A stretch of DNA of 52,765 bases from Gammaproteobacteria bacterium (GTDB lineage Bacteria > Pseudomonadota > Gammaproteobacteria > Arenicellales > UBA868), in contig JAKUQS010000019.1 in the NCBI GenBank assembly GCA_022451485.1, positions 1-52,765 on the forward strand, written 5' to 3'. The notes under the pieces are model-generated. The model had not been told where the DNA came from, did not search any database, and saw only the letters and a program-made list of their open reading frames with translations. Of this stretch, positions 8,263 through 18,517 are shown piece by piece. A program made the translations under genes and the position numbers. Every line of letters begins with the position of its first letter. Positions within the stretch are counted from its first letter, which is position 1.

Positions 8263-10004
8263 TTGACGAATTTCCGCAACGTCTCTCGCAAAGTTTTGTT
8301 CTTTATATCGATTGACTCACCTCGTTTCCAGACAGCGCGCGCCTCTTCGTGCCGATCCATCATCCACAAAACCTCACCGAGGTGCGCGGCAATTTCGGGA
8401 TCGAGACGAAGGTCGATGGCCTGCTGCAGGTAGTCGCGTGCCTGGTCACGATTACCCAGGCGGTAGTGCACCCAGCCCATGCTGTCAAGAATGAATGGAT
8501 CATTCGGTTTCAGCGACAGCGCTTTCTCAATCAGTGCCCGTGCCTCTTCGTAACGCGTTGTTCGATCGGCCAGGGTATATCCCAAGGCATTGTACGCGTG
8601 CGCGTGATCAGGCTTGAGTTCGATTAGTCGACGCATGTCCCGCTCGTGAACGTCGAGAAGATCCATGTGTGCTGTGATCAGCCCCCGGGCATAAAGCAAC
8701 TCCACATCATCAGGCAGATCTGCGAGTGCCGCATTCAGCACCGCATAGGCATCTTCCAAGCGCCCTGCATCGCGCAGCAATTCTTCGTGGGCGAGATAAA
8801 TACGAACCTGATCTTCAACCGAATCCGGCACGATCTCAGCAAGATGTGCCACCGCCTCGTCGAACCGGGCCTCGGCGGCGAAAACATAGGTAATGCGGAG
8901 TTGGGCCGCAAAGTAGTGCTCAGGATCTGTCACCTGACGCAACCACCCGCGGGCAGCATCAAAACGACCTCGTTCGCGCTCCAGCCTGGCGAGGAAAAGG
9001 CGGGTCTGATCGTGTCCAGGGCGCAACTTCAAGTGACGCACCAAAAAATTCTCAGCGGTCACATAATCAGAATTATTGAGGCTCAACAGCCCCGCCGCGT
9101 AAAGGGCATCGGGGTTTGAGGGCTCACGCAACACCAGTTGATTAAAGTGATAAAACGCTCGCTCACTGTCCTCTAACTGAACCAGAACGCGCGCATACAA
9201 TAATCGTACGACACCCCTATCCGGGTGCTGTTGCAGAAAATTCTCGGCAAAAACCCGTAACTGCTCGAGTTTATTCTGTTCACGCAAGAGTCCGAGCATC
9301 GCCTGAGCGGCCCCACTGAAATCAGGGCGCAGTTCCAGCGCGCTTTCGATGCGGCTTAACGCCTGTGGCAAATTCCCAGCACGATGAGCAACGCGGGCTA
9401 CGGCAAGGTGCGCTTCGGGCAAGTCCGCATACTTTGCGAGCAGTCGCTCCAGGACCAAGAGCCAGTGATCGGGGGATTGCTGGCGTACCAACACCTCGGC
9501 GATATGCTGAAAGGCGCCGGCAGGACCCGGTTGCGGCGCCTCTACAAGGGCCAACAAACTATCGAATACCTCCTCTGGCCGATCAAGAGAAATCAATGCT
9601 TGCGCTATCAAAGTTCGTGCCTGCATCGTATCGGGCTCTAACGTCTGCAGGAGCTGCGCCATCTCAAGCGCTAACCCGCCTTCCTTAGCACGCATCGATA
9701 AACTAAAAGCTCTCAGAATCACCTGACGATCACGACTCAATCGCGCGGCCTTGGCCATGGATCTGGCACCAGTCACCGCGCTGTCACGCCGCGCCGCTGC
9801 ATCACCGAGCAAAAACGCATAAACCAACTCGTTACTGAGCCCATCAGGCGAGGATGGCTTGGCCTTCGAAGCCCCCTCGAGACTCTCGCTGTCTATGCGG
9901 ACGGACACCTCGTTAAGCGTCCCTGTAGTACACGCCCCGAGCAGCAGACAGGCACACGGCAACAACCACCGTAGGAACGGGTGACGTATCAATCGAAAGA
10001 TCAT
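8259..10004 (-). CDS. TPR-repeat lipoprotein
   Basis: The protein has about 581 residues. A basic n-region, hydrophobic core and lipobox LGAC (Cys about 25 from the chosen start) predict a lipoprotein. The rest is nearly all tetratricopeptide repeats; clear C-terminal ones carry AYNALGYTLADRT and DSMGWVHYRLGN type helices. A homologous TPR gene sits between hemA and lolB in Pseudomonas, and its function there is poorly defined; a scaffolding role in envelope assembly is plausible. The frame extends to a TTG at 10043. ATG at 10004 gives a normal signal peptide and is preferred, although no clear ribosome-binding site precedes either. Confidence 0.85.
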   Translation of the reverse strand: MIFRLIRHPFLRWLLPCACLLLGACTTGTLNEVSVRIDSESLEGASKAKPSSPDGLSNELVYAFLLGDAAARRDSAVTGARSMAKAARLSRDRQVILRAFSLSMRAKEGGLALEMAQLLQTLEPDTMQARTLIAQALISLDRPEEVFDSLLALVEAPQPGPAGAFQHIAEVLVRQQSPDHWLLVLERLLAKYADLPEAHLAVARVAHRAGNLPQALSRIESALELRPDFSGAAQAMLGLLREQNKLEQLRVFAENFLQQHPDRGVVRLLYARVLVQLEDSERAFYHFNQLVLREPSNPDALYAAGLLSLNNSDYVTAENFLVRHLKLRPGHDQTRLFLARLERERGRFDAARGWLRQVTDPEHYFAAQLRITYVFAAEARFDEAVAHLAEIVPDSVEDQVRIYLAHEELLRDAGRLEDAYAVLNAALADLPDDVELLYARGLITAHMDLLDVHERDMRRLIELKPDHAHAYNALGYTLADRTTRYEEARALIEKALSLKPNDPFILDSMGWVHYRLGNRDQARDYLQQAIDLRLDPEIAAHLGEVLWMMDRHEEARAVWKRGESIDIKNKTLRETLRKFVK

Positions 10005-10158
10005 GCATTCAAACACGGTGCAAAACCAAAGGCGTGCGCTCAACGTCTAATGAGCATAACAGATGGTTAACGGCGGGCTGCAATCGTGCCTAACCAGATA
10101 CCCAAGGGCACTACCCAACTCAGCGCCACTGACCGAGGTCAGACTCCACCTGGTTTTC

Positions 10159-10186
10159 TTGACAGGGGAGAGGCACCGACGACAAT
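10159..10186 (+). promoter_or_regulatory. Predicted sigma-70 promoter for hemA
   Basis: A perfect TTGACA (10159-10164) is followed after 16 bases by GACAAT (10181-10186, four of six matches to TATAAT). Initiation would fall near 10193, about 24 bp before the hemA ATG. The region 10005-10216 separates divergent genes and must hold promoters in both directions; I see no clear one for the leftward TPR gene. Confidence 0.45.
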
Positions 10187-10216
10187 AGACCCAATCCGCT
10201 AATAAATGCCATTCCG

Positions 10217-11470
10217 ATGCACCTCCTAACTTTAGGGCTCAATCATCGCACAGCGCCCGTGGCGCTACGTGAGCAAGCTGCTTTCACGCCCGACCAATTG
10301 GCCGATGCGGTACAGTCGCTCGCGAGCCGCGCAGAACTGTCGGAAACAGCTATTCTCTCCACCTGCAACCGCACCGAGATCTACTGCCATCAAACAACCG
10401 AAACACCCGATCGGGTGTTTCACTGGTTGTGCGACTACGGCGGCCTTACCGAGGCCGATCTTCGGGCTTCGGTCTATACACTGCCGGATGAACAGGCAGT
10501 GGAGCACACCTTTCGAGTCGCGTCGGGGCTCGACTCGATGGTCCTCGGTGAACCCCAGATTCTCGGCCAGATGAAACAAGCGTTCTCCACTGCACACCGA
10601 GCAGGCACCACTGGGAAAATTCTCAACCGACTCTTTCAACAGACCTTCAAAGTGGCCAAACAGGTCCGCACCGATACGACCATCGGCGCCAACCCAGTAT
10701 CCGTCGCATTCGCCGCCGTCGATCTTGCGCGGCATATTTTTACCCAACTGAGTGAACAGACCGTGCTCCTGATCGGCGCGGGAGAAACCAACGAACTGGT
10801 CGCCCGTCATCTGGTGGAAAACGGTGTTGAGCACATGATGGTCGCTAACCGATCACTGGAGAGGGCCAAGTCACTCGCCGCACGCGTCGCGTGCGAGGCC
10901 ATCACCCTTGATGACATGCCTTCCCGACTGGCACAAGCTGATATCGTGGTGACTTCTACCGCAAGCCGTGTACCGATACTTGGCAAAGGTGCAATGGAAA
11001 CTGCGCTCAGAGCTCGACGCCACCGCCCGATGTTTATTGTCGACCTCGCGGTGCCGCGCGATGTCGAGCCCGAAGTAGCGGATCTAAAGGATGTTTTTCT
11101 CTACACTGTTGACGACCTGGAAAACATTGTCACCACTAATCGGGCAAGTCGCCAGGAAGCTGCATCCGAGGCCGCCAAGATCATTGACCTGCAGGTAGTG
11201 CGCTTCATGCAATGGCTTCAGGCTCTGGACAATGAGCCAACCATTCGCGCTCTACGCAGCAAGATCGATACCGTGCAAAGCACAGAACTTGTGTTTGCAC
11301 GTCAACGACTACTGGCCGGCGACGACCCCGACACCGTGTTAACCCAGTTTGCTCACAGCCTGTCGCGTAAGTTTGCCCATGATCCAAGCCATGCACTGAA
11401 ACAAGCCGATGAGGATGGAAACACGACGCTGGCCGACGCAGCTCGCCTGTTGTTCGACCTGGATCGATGA
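10217..11470 (+). CDS. hemA: Glutamyl-tRNA reductase
   Basis: HemA reduces glutamyl-tRNA to glutamate-1-semialdehyde, the first committed step of C5 haem synthesis. The 417-residue length matches E. coli (418). The catalytic Cys50 lies in STCNRTEIY. LGEPQILGQMK and the NADPH-binding VLLIGAGETNELVARHL segment follow, and a C-terminal dimerisation helix region completes it. The weak spacing of any ribosome-binding site suggests modest translation. Three bases separate it from prfA, so hemA-prfA-prmC is one operon, as in E. coli. Confidence 0.97.
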   Translation: MHLLTLGLNHRTAPVALREQAAFTPDQLADAVQSLASRAELSETAILSTCNRTEIYCHQTTETPDRVFHWLCDYGGLTEADLRASVYTLPDEQAVEHTFRVASGLDSMVLGEPQILGQMKQAFSTAHRAGTTGKILNRLFQQTFKVAKQVRTDTTIGANPVSVAFAAVDLARHIFTQLSEQTVLLIGAGETNELVARHLVENGVEHMMVANRSLERAKSLAARVACEAITLDDMPSRLAQADIVVTSTASRVPILGKGAMETALRARRHRPMFIVDLAVPRDVEPEVADLKDVFLYTVDDLENIVTTNRASRQEAASEAAKIIDLQVVRFMQWLQALDNEPTIRALRSKIDTVQSTELVFARQRLLAGDDPDTVLTQFAHSLSRKFAHDPSHALKQADEDGNTTLADAARLLFDLDR

Positions 11471-11473
11471 ACA

Positions 11474-12559
11474 ATGAAATCCTCTGTTAGGGAAAAACTT
11501 GACCAGCTGATCGAGCGCTGTGAAGAAATTAACGCATTGCTCTCTGATCCCACGGTTATCGGGCGGCAAAAGATCTTCCGGGAACTGTCGATCGAACTTG
11601 CCGACCTAAACCCAGTCGTCGCGAAATATCAGCAGTGGCTGGAACTGAACAGCCAAGCTGAGGACACACGTGTGATGCTGACCGACGAAGATTCGTTGAT
11701 CCGCAAACTGGCCCAGGAAGAACTGCCTGGTCTGGAACAGGCGCTCGACGCCGCCTACAATCAGTTACAAACACTACTACTACCGAAGGATCCGAACGAC
11801 GACCGAAATATTTTCCTCGAGATTCGTGCCGGTACCGGTGGGGACGAGGCTGCGCTCTTTGCTGGAGATCTGTTTCGCATGTACAACGCCTTTGCCGATA
11901 GTCAGCGATGGACGGTCGAAATCATGAATCAAAGCGCCGGTGAACATGGCGGCTACCGCGAAATCATTAGCCGTATTATTGGCCGCGGTGCGTACTCCCG
12001 GCTTAAATTCGAATCAGGCGCTCACCGAGTGCAGCGTGTTCCCACAACTGAGGCCCAGGGTCGAATCCACACATCGGCCTGCACGGTCGCAGTGCTACCT
12101 GAAGCAGACGAGATTGACGATGTCATGATCGATACGGCCGATCTTCGCATCGATACTTATCGCGCGTCGGGTGCTGGTGGTCAACACGTCAATCGAACTG
12201 ACTCCGCGGTACGTATTACGCACTTGCCCTCCGGCATCGTCGTGGAATGCCAGGACGAGCGATCCCAGCATAAGAACAAGGCCCGCGCCCTATCAGTGCT
12301 ACGAGCTCGTCTGCTTAAAGCGGAAGTTGCGCGTCAGAAAAGCGAGGAAGACACTGCGCGCCGGAATCTGGTAGGTAGCGGTGACCGTTCAGAGCGAATA
12401 CGGACTTACAACTTTCCTCAAGGTCGTGTGACCGATCACCGCATCAATCTCACGCTTTACCGACTCGAGGCCGTTCTCTCAGGTGATCTTAAAGAAGTCA
12501 TCGAACCGCTCGCGGCAGAACACCAGGCGGATCAACTCGCGGCAATGGCAGTCGAGTGA
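11474..12559 (+). CDS. prfA: Peptide chain release factor 1
   Basis: RF1 ends translation at UAA and UAG. The 361-residue product carries the GGQ motif (about 235-237, in [12 protein letters not shown]), whose Gln is the PrmC methylation target. The codon-reading PxT motif appears as PTT in RVPTTEAQG, which marks RF1 rather than RF2. The C-terminal [14 protein letters not shown] segment is canonical. Its stop overlaps the GTG start of prmC, placing enzyme and substrate in one coupled unit. Confidence 0.98.
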   Translation: MKSSVREKLDQLIERCEEINALLSDPTVIGRQKIFRELSIELADLNPVVAKYQQWLELNSQAEDTRVMLTDEDSLIRKLAQEELPGLEQALDAAYNQLQTLLLPKDPNDDRNIFLEIRAGTGGDEAALFAGDLFRMYNAFADSQRWTVEIMNQSAGEHGGYREIISRIIGRGAYSRLKFESGAHRVQRVPTTEAQGRIHTSACTVAVLPEADEIDDVMIDTADLRIDTYRASGAGGQHVNRTDSAVRITHLPSGIVVECQDERSQHKNKARALSVLRARLLKAEVARQKSEEDTARRNLVGSGDRSERIRTYNFPQGRVTDHRINLTLYRLEAVLSGDLKEVIEPLAAEHQADQLAAMAVE

Positions 12560-13398
12560 CGCGCGTTTCGACCGAAGCACTGCTGCGTAACCTCCGAAAT
12601 CGGCTAACCCCCGCCAGCCCTTCACCGGCGCTAGATGCCGAATTGCTCCTCGCCGAGGCTCTTTGTGTCACGCGAGTCAACTTATACACACAGCCTGAAC
12701 TATTACTCGACAAGGATGCTCGCGCTCGATTAGAAAACAACCTACGCCGGCGTTTCGCGGGTGAACCGATCGCCTACATCACTGGGAGAAAAGAATTCTG
12801 GTCTCTCGATCTAAAGGTCACACCGGCGACTCTAGTACCGCGACCAGAAACCGAACTGCTGGTTGCGATCGCACTCGAATTACTGCCCGACCATCAGGCT
12901 GTGAATATCGCTGATCTCGGTACCGGCAGCGGGGCAATTGCCCTAGCTCTGGCCCATGAACGGTCATGCGCAAGAATTAAAGCGACTGACATCTCGAGCG
13001 ATGCGTTGGCCATCGCACAACATAACGCCACGGCACTCGGTATCACCAACGTGCAATTCGACTGGGGCCCCTGGTTTGAACCTTTGGCAGGCCAGTGCTT
13101 TGATATGGTCACCGCCAATCCGCCTTACGTCGCTATCGAAGACGCCGACCTCGATACTATTCAAACTCGACACGAACCGCCGCTAGCCCTCTTTGCTGGG
13201 ATCGACGGGCTAAGTGCGCTTCGCATCATTATTGCCGGCGCACCAACCCATATTCGCCCGGACGGGTATCTGATCATCGAACACAGTCATCTACAGGGCC
13301 CGGCAGTGCGTGATTTATTGTGCCACTCAGGGTTCCATTCTATAGTCACCCGCAACGACCCTTCCGACCTGCCCCGCGTTAGCATCGGTCGGCGTTAA
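12556..13398 (+). CDS. prmC: Release factor glutamine methyltransferase
   Basis: PrmC (HemK) methylates the Gln of the GGQ motif in RF1 and RF2 using S-adenosylmethionine. The 280-residue protein has a helical N-terminal domain and a Rossmann-like methyltransferase domain with motif [16 protein letters not shown] and the NPPYV active-site motif that holds the target Gln side chain. The start is GTG in a GTGA overlap with the prfA stop. Confidence 0.96.
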   Translation: MTRVSTEALLRNLRNRLTPASPSPALDAELLLAEALCVTRVNLYTQPELLLDKDARARLENNLRRRFAGEPIAYITGRKEFWSLDLKVTPATLVPRPETELLVAIALELLPDHQAVNIADLGTGSGAIALALAHERSCARIKATDISSDALAIAQHNATALGITNVQFDWGPWFEPLAGQCFDMVTANPPYVAIEDADLDTIQTRHEPPLALFAGIDGLSALRIIIAGAPTHIRPDGYLIIEHSHLQGPAVRDLLCHSGFHSIVTRNDPSDLPRVSIGRR

Positions 13399-13421
13399 GT
13401 ATTGCTCAGGGAGATCGACGC

Positions 13422-14069
13422 ATGTTCAGTAATGTTAGAAAAGCCTCGCCACTACCCGACCCCAGTGAGGCACTCGCTGGACGCGACACACCCACCAGCT
13501 TAACTGGCGTGCATGTGGTCAACGGTCGCTCCATTCAACCTCCGTTTCCATCGACGTGTGAATGTGCCGTCTTTGGAGTGGGCTGTTTCTGGGGCGCTGA
13601 GCGCATCTTCTGGCAACATGATGGAGTCCACACCACGGCCGTTGGCTACACTGGGGGACTCACACCCAATCCAACGTACGAGGAAGTGTGCTCAGGCTTA
13701 ACGGGCCACAACGAAGTGGTTCTGGTGGTGTTCGAGCCTGCCGAGGTAACTTATGAGGCATTGCTCGGCGTCTTCTGGGAAGCCCATGATCCGACGCAGG
13801 GCATGCGTCAAGGAAATGACGTGGGTACGCAATACCGATCCGGTATCTACACTTTCAACGATACCCAGGAAAAAGCGGCGAAACGCTCACTAAAGCACTA
13901 TAGCGCGACACTTAAAGAAGCGGGCTATGGTGCGGTGACAACGGAAATTGTTCAGTCGCAAGCGTTCTACTACGCCGAGGAATACCATCAACAATATCTA
14001 GCTCGAAACCCTCATGGTTACTGTGGCTTGGGCGGTACCGGCATCCTCTTCAAGGACAACTGCGCTTGA
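13422..14069 (+). CDS. msrA: Peptide methionine-S-sulfoxide reductase
   Basis: MsrA repairs methionine S-sulfoxide. The 215-residue protein is of the long E. coli type with an extension of about 45 residues before the catalytic domain. The nucleophile is Cys55 in GCFWGAER. Resolving cysteines are likely in the C-terminal GYCGLGGTG and in the final DNCA. The domain also holds GYTGG and the [10 protein letters not shown] segment. It lies 23 bp after prmC and converges with the DUF1820 gene at a 9-bp gap. Confidence 0.96.
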   Translation: MFSNVRKASPLPDPSEALAGRDTPTSLTGVHVVNGRSIQPPFPSTCECAVFGVGCFWGAERIFWQHDGVHTTAVGYTGGLTPNPTYEEVCSGLTGHNEVVLVVFEPAEVTYEALLGVFWEAHDPTQGMRQGNDVGTQYRSGIYTFNDTQEKAAKRSLKHYSATLKEAGYGAVTTEIVQSQAFYYAEEYHQQYLARNPHGYCGLGGTGILFKDNCA

Positions 14070-14078
14070 AGGCACTCG

Positions 14079-14414
14079 CTAATCGATGGCTGGTGGCGGC
14101 TTCAGTGGCATCGGAAAAGCAGCAACGTTCCCCTTTTGTTCGCCAGCCGGGAGAATCTTCGCTCGACCTTCCTTTTCAACCTCATCGATACGAACCACGG
14201 CATGCAGTGGCACATAGGTGCGCTTAACACCGCTGAACTCTGCTTTGAGTTTCTCATCCGACGGGTCAACCACAAGTTTTGAGCGCTCGCCAAATATAAT
14301 GTCCCCCACCTCAACAAATGCGTACATTGCGCTTTGAGATATCTCGCGCGCATAGAGTTCGTAGACGTTTCCTTGATTGTGGAAAACAATCCGATAGATG
14401 CTCTTGTCTGTCAT
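14079..14414 (-). CDS. DUF1820 family protein
   Basis: A protein of about 111 residues matching the small DUF1820 family of gammaproteobacteria: an N-terminal YRIVFHNQGNVYELYAR segment, then GDIIFGERSKLVVDPSDEKLK and VPLHAVVRIDEVEKEG. No function is established to my knowledge; the family looks like a beta-rich cytosolic domain. The frame is open to 14477, but ATG at 14414 with AGGA about seven bases upstream gives the family's usual start. It is a single leftward gene between rightward msrA and dacB. Confidence 0.85.
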   Translation of the reverse strand: MTDKSIYRIVFHNQGNVYELYAREISQSAMYAFVEVGDIIFGERSKLVVDPSDEKLKAEFSGVKRTYVPLHAVVRIDEVEKEGRAKILPAGEQKGNVAAFPMPLKPPPAID

Positions 14415-14521
14415 TACGTATCCTGCATTATTGGGGTCTTGGCGCGAAGCGCCTGATTGATGTTGACTAACGCACAATTATACCCACGCGGGCTGCCAAC
14501 CTCGCGCCCTTAGGATATGGG

Positions 14522-15979
14522 GTGAGACAAGGACATTATCAAGCCATCCGGTCAATCGGGTGGGGTTTATTACAACTGGTCGTCGCGAGCGGTCTATTCC
14601 TGTCGGTTAACCACAATACACTCGCCGCCATGCCACGAAGCCTAGCAGTAGAGCTTGAACAACTGGGTCTTCCGGCAACGGCTATCAGCCTCTATGCGCA
14701 TCGCCTAGGCGACGAACAGGCCGTCCTGGCCCACCTAGCCGACCAACCGCGAAACCCCGCCTCGACGATGAAACTCGTCACCACTGCCGCCGCACTCGAT
14801 CTACTTACGCCCACCCACACCTGGCAGACCCACACGTATGTGCTCGGCCAACTGAGACACGGTACCCTCGATGGTGATCTTCTCATCCAGGGAAGCGGTG
14901 ATCCGCACCTCGTCATCGAGGACTTCTGGCGGTTGATAGAAAACTTGCGCCAACGGGGCCTCAGACATATTACCGGCGACGTGATACTGGACAGCTCACT
15001 TTTTGATCGCAGCGCCATCAACACTAAACCACTCGATCACAAGCGCTATCGAGCCTACAACACTCCACCCGACGCGCTGTTAGTCAACTTCCGCTCGACC
15101 CGGCTTGAGGTCTTTCCGGAAGGGCAGTCTCTTCGTATCTACGCTGATCCACCTGCCACGACACTGCGCCTGGAAAACCATATCAAGGTATTGACCGGGC
15201 GCTGCAAAGGACGAACCGGCGGTATCACCTTGACCGTCGAACGCCAAGCGAGTGGGACCCTGGCTAAGCTCGGGGGGCGCTACCCTGTCACGTGTGGACC
15301 CACCGGGTTTAATCGTGTGCTGTTGACACAGGATGCTTACGTGTACGGCCTGTTCCGTCATCTTTGGCTTGCCTCGGGTGGCACGCTACTTGGGACTTGG
15401 CGCAGCGGTGTCGCGCCAACTAACCAACGAGCCTTTGCAAGCCATCGCTCGGACCCTCTGGCCAACACGGTGCACAACATCAACAAATTCAGCAACAATG
15501 TGATGGCACGTAACTTGTTGCTGACCCTCGCAGCAAAGAGCCCTCAAGGGGCTGCCACACCCTCCGCTGGCCGCGCCGCTGTCTCTGCTTGGTTAACTCA
15601 GGCGGGCATCCGTATGCCGCATCTTGCGATGGACAACGGGGCCGGTCTGTCGCGCAACGCTCGCCTGAGTGCGCGAGGACTGGGCCAGTTGCTGTTGCAT
15701 GCGTGGCATGGTCCGTGGGGACCGGAGTTTATCTCTTCACTGCCTCTGGCCGGTATGGACGGCTCGCTGCGCCACCGCTTTCGGGGGCTGGCGCCGGGGG
15801 GGCGAATCCGCCTGAAGACCGGTCGACTGAACGGTGTACGCGCGATGGCAGGCTACATCACGCTATCGAACAGTCGAACACATGCCGTCGTGATCCTGAT
15901 CAATCAGGAAAAACTTTCGAACCACATCGGGGACGCGGCGCCAGCAGCCGTATTGCGCTGGCTACTTAGGCCACGTTAA
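14522..15979 (+). CDS. dacB: D-alanyl-D-alanine carboxypeptidase/endopeptidase (PBP4 type)
   Basis: DacB is a periplasmic low-molecular-mass penicillin-binding protein that trims and cleaves peptidoglycan cross-links. The 485-residue protein has an N-terminal signal peptide (about residues 1-36, ending ALAAM-like). Its three active-site motifs are S81-T-M-K84, SNN near 323 and KTG near 431. A large insertion between the first two motifs is normal for this S13 family. The start is GTG at 14522. Its TAA stop shares a TTAA with the stop of the convergent hydrolase gene. Confidence 0.93.
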   Translation: MRQGHYQAIRSIGWGLLQLVVASGLFLSVNHNTLAAMPRSLAVELEQLGLPATAISLYAHRLGDEQAVLAHLADQPRNPASTMKLVTTAAALDLLTPTHTWQTHTYVLGQLRHGTLDGDLLIQGSGDPHLVIEDFWRLIENLRQRGLRHITGDVILDSSLFDRSAINTKPLDHKRYRAYNTPPDALLVNFRSTRLEVFPEGQSLRIYADPPATTLRLENHIKVLTGRCKGRTGGITLTVERQASGTLAKLGGRYPVTCGPTGFNRVLLTQDAYVYGLFRHLWLASGGTLLGTWRSGVAPTNQRAFASHRSDPLANTVHNINKFSNNVMARNLLLTLAAKSPQGAATPSAGRAAVSAWLTQAGIRMPHLAMDNGAGLSRNARLSARGLGQLLLHAWHGPWGPEFISSLPLAGMDGSLRHRFRGLAPGGRIRLKTGRLNGVRAMAGYITLSNSRTHAVVILINQEKLSNHIGDAAPAAVLRWLLRPR

Positions 15980-15998
15980 TCGTCCGCTGGGACGTGGC
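15970..15998. terminator. Inverted repeat at convergent gene ends
   Basis: GCCACGT (15970-15976) pairs with ACGTGGC (15992-15998) across a 15-base loop that contains both stop codons. An inner CGTCC/GGACG pairing (15981-15985 with 15990-15994) is an alternative. No T-run follows on either side, so a bidirectional terminator is only possible. Confidence 0.3.
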
Positions 15999-16875
15999 TC
16001 TGTAGAAACGACACAATCACATCTGCAACAGGTCCGGGATTATCCATATGCAAATGATGACCGCCGGTCATTTTTTCTACCACCAGATTAGCCATAATCT
16101 CGATGCGCCGCTTGGTGTTAGGGCGTGCCGCTACCAACCCGTCGCTGGCAAGAATCATCTGAACCGGGCATTGGATCGATGTCAGTATCGCTTGCGCCTG
16201 CCCCTCATCTAAATACAGTGGCGCTGGGAGTCGCAGACGAGGGTCGCTACGCCAGTAGTAACCGTTGGCCCCGCGTTGAGAGTTGCGTGTCACCAGCAAT
16301 CGGGCACCTTCGTCATCAATGCCCCCCACAAGTCGACGACGCTCGACCAACTCATCCAGCGTTGGGTACTCCGCTTTCTTCTGATCCTGCGACACCGCAT
16401 GTGCTTCGATTGAACGCTTTAAGCGATCCGGAAAATCTGCTGCGGGCTCCGACAACGGTCCGATCTGATCGATCAAACTAAGGGCCAAAATGCGATGGGG
16501 CGAGGTGGCCGTTACCAAGGTCCCCACCGCCCCACCGAGAGAGTGTCCAAGCAAAAAACAAGCGTCCCACTGTAGCGCGTCAAGCGCCCGCAAAACCTCT
16601 GCTGCATAGTGCGACAAATGGTACGCATGGCCCGAGGCAATATGATCGGAATGTCCGTGCCCCGGCAAATCGAGAGCGATCAAGTCAAAGCCCGCAAGAT
16701 ACGGGGCTAAAGGAATGAAGCTCGCAGCATTGTCCAGCCAACCATGCAGCGCCAGAACCCTGGGCGCACCGGGGTTAGACCAAGCCAGCCCGCGGAGTAC
16801 ACCAGCTGGCGTATTGAGGGACACATCGCGACCTAGACTAGACTTTATTGCAACTGTATTTTCCATGGTTACCAT
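15976..16875 (-). CDS. Alpha/beta hydrolase
   Basis: The 299-residue cytosolic protein has the alpha/beta hydrolase pattern: oxyanion-hole segment ALHGWLDN near residue 42, LDLPGHGHSD, the nucleophile elbow GHSLGG near residue 115, a helical cap, and a C-terminal GGHHLHMDNP with the catalytic His. The substrate is unknown; it resembles esterases of the MhpC/serine hydrolase-like type. Two in-frame ATGs (16875, 16866) are possible and neither has a clear ribosome-binding site. It is divergent from gltA, with 198 bp between them that hold no further gene. Confidence 0.88.
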   Translation of the reverse strand: MVTMENTVAIKSSLGRDVSLNTPAGVLRGLAWSNPGAPRVLALHGWLDNAASFIPLAPYLAGFDLIALDLPGHGHSDHIASGHAYHLSHYAAEVLRALDALQWDACFLLGHSLGGAVGTLVTATSPHRILALSLIDQIGPLSEPAADFPDRLKRSIEAHAVSQDQKKAEYPTLDELVERRRLVGGIDDEGARLLVTRNSQRGANGYYWRSDPRLRLPAPLYLDEGQAQAILTSIQCPVQMILASDGLVAARPNTKRRIEIMANLVVEKMTGGHHLHMDNPGPVADVIVSFLQSHVPADD

Positions 16876-17073
16876 AATTAAAACAATGACTTAGGTGATT
16901 TCACTCCATAGCGATTAAAATAAACGCTGGGCCACCAAAAACGCTGCGGCTAACACCTTCGACTGCATTCAAGGTCAGAGCCAGTGCAACGCAGGAAAGC
17001 GCGCGACTCTACGTGCGTTTGGTGAAAAATGAAACTATGCCCTGTAAGACACAAATCAGAGGACGCATCATAG

Positions 17074-18468
17074 ATGAGTGAAGCTGCAAAAAAGGAACCA
17101 ATGTCCCCACGAGCCGTACGCCACTCGTTTACCCTAACCGACAACGAGACCGGCGACAGTTACGAACTACCGATTCTGCATGCCAACATCGGCCCACGAG
17201 TCATCGATATTAGAAAACTCTACGCCGAGGCCGGCATATTTACTTACGATCCGGGGTTCACCTCCACCGCATCGTGTACATCAGATATTACCTACATCGA
17301 TGGTGATGCGGGCGTGCTGCTCCATCGCGGTTACCCGATCGACGAACTTGCTGAGAACAGCGACTACATGGATGTGTGCTATCTCCTTTTGCATGGAGAC
17401 CTGCCGTCGCCAGAAGAAAAATCTGAATTTGACGGAAGCATCACACAACGCACAATGCTGCATGAACAGTTAGTACGCTTTTACAGCGGTTTCAAGCGTA
17501 GCGCCCACCCGATGGCTATCATGGTGGGTGTTGTAGGGGCTTTATCGGCTTTCTATCACGACAGTACGGATATTAACGACCCCATGCAACGCATGATCGC
17601 AGCCAACCGCCTGATCGCTAAGATGCCGACAATCGCGGCCTATGCCTATAAGTATTCGCTGGGCCAACCATTTCCCTACCCCGACAATAAACTTGATTAC
17701 GCGTCTAACTTGTTGCGGATGCTATTCAGCGTTCCCACCGAAGAATATGAAGTTAACCCAGTGATTGCGCGTGCCATGGACAAGATTCTTATCCTCCACG
17801 CCGACCATGAACAAAATGCCTCTACCTCAACCGTGCGTCTTGCTGGTTCATCGGGCGCCAACCCCTTTGCCTGCATTGCCGCTGGCATCGCCTCCTTATG
17901 GGGCCCTTCCCACGGTGGTGCTAATGAAGCGGTGCTGAATATGCTGGAGGAAATTGGCACCAAAGAGAATATTCCCCAATTTGTGAAACGAGCTCAGGAC
18001 CCGAACGATTCGTTTCGTTTGATGGGCTTTGGTCACCGCGTTTACAAAAACTATGACCCACGCGCCAAGGTCATGCAAAAAACCTGCCACGAAGTATTAA
18101 ATGAACTTGGCGTTTCCGATCCCCTGTTGGATATTGCGATGGAACTCGAACGTCTCGCACTCGAGGATTCGTACTTCATCGACAAAAAGCTCTATCCTAA
18201 TGTTGATTTTTACTCAGGCATTACCCTACGCGCGATGGGCTTCCCGGACAATATGTTCACCTCTCTCTTTGCGATCGGGCGTACCGTTGGCTGGATTGCA
18301 CACTGGAAGGAGATGATGTCTTCTGCAGAAAGCAAAATCGGCCGACCCCGTCAGTTGTACAAAGGTGAGGTCGCACGCCAGTTCACTGCTGTCGCTAACC
18401 GGGAGCACACCAGTCGCAAGATCAGCTGGGCGTGGCTTTGGGGCGGTCAGCGCAACAACGAGACTTAA
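17074..18468 (+). CDS. gltA: Citrate synthase
   Basis: GltA condenses acetyl-CoA and oxaloacetate at the entry of the TCA cycle. The 464-residue protein is slightly longer than the E. coli enzyme (427), with extra residues at both ends. Active-site segments are clear: [10 protein letters not shown], the [10 protein letters not shown] histidine segment, [14 protein letters not shown], and the catalytic Asp in [14 protein letters not shown] lies about 11 bases before the ATG. The only terminator-like hairpin downstream lies inside the following ycgL frame. Confidence 0.97.
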   Translation: MSEAAKKEPMSPRAVRHSFTLTDNETGDSYELPILHANIGPRVIDIRKLYAEAGIFTYDPGFTSTASCTSDITYIDGDAGVLLHRGYPIDELAENSDYMDVCYLLLHGDLPSPEEKSEFDGSITQRTMLHEQLVRFYSGFKRSAHPMAIMVGVVGALSAFYHDSTDINDPMQRMIAANRLIAKMPTIAAYAYKYSLGQPFPYPDNKLDYASNLLRMLFSVPTEEYEVNPVIARAMDKILILHADHEQNASTSTVRLAGSSGANPFACIAAGIASLWGPSHGGANEAVLNMLEEIGTKENIPQFVKRAQDPNDSFRLMGFGHRVYKNYDPRAKVMQKTCHEVLNELGVSDPLLDIAMELERLALEDSYFIDKKLYPNVDFYSGITLRAMGFPDNMFTSLFAIGRTVGWIAHWKEMMSSAESKIGRPRQLYKGEVARQFTAVANREHTSRKISWAWLWGGQRNNET

Positions 18469-18517
18469 ACAAGACGACACCGGCTTGATGTCTGCAAGGA
18501 ACAACTTGCATCCTTAG

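Noticed and set aside
8646..9119. A 157-codon frame opposite to the TPR lipoprotein gene
   Set aside because: The minus strand is clearly coding with regular TPR helices; the opposite frame has no recognisable domain.
10265..10834. A 189-codon frame opposite to hemA
   Set aside because: It is fully inside a well-identified gene and is a codon-bias shadow without any domain.
16865..16875. Short palindrome ATGGT-T-ACCAT at the start of the alpha/beta hydrolase gene
   Set aside because: It is explained by the start codons and is too short to support a regulatory claim.
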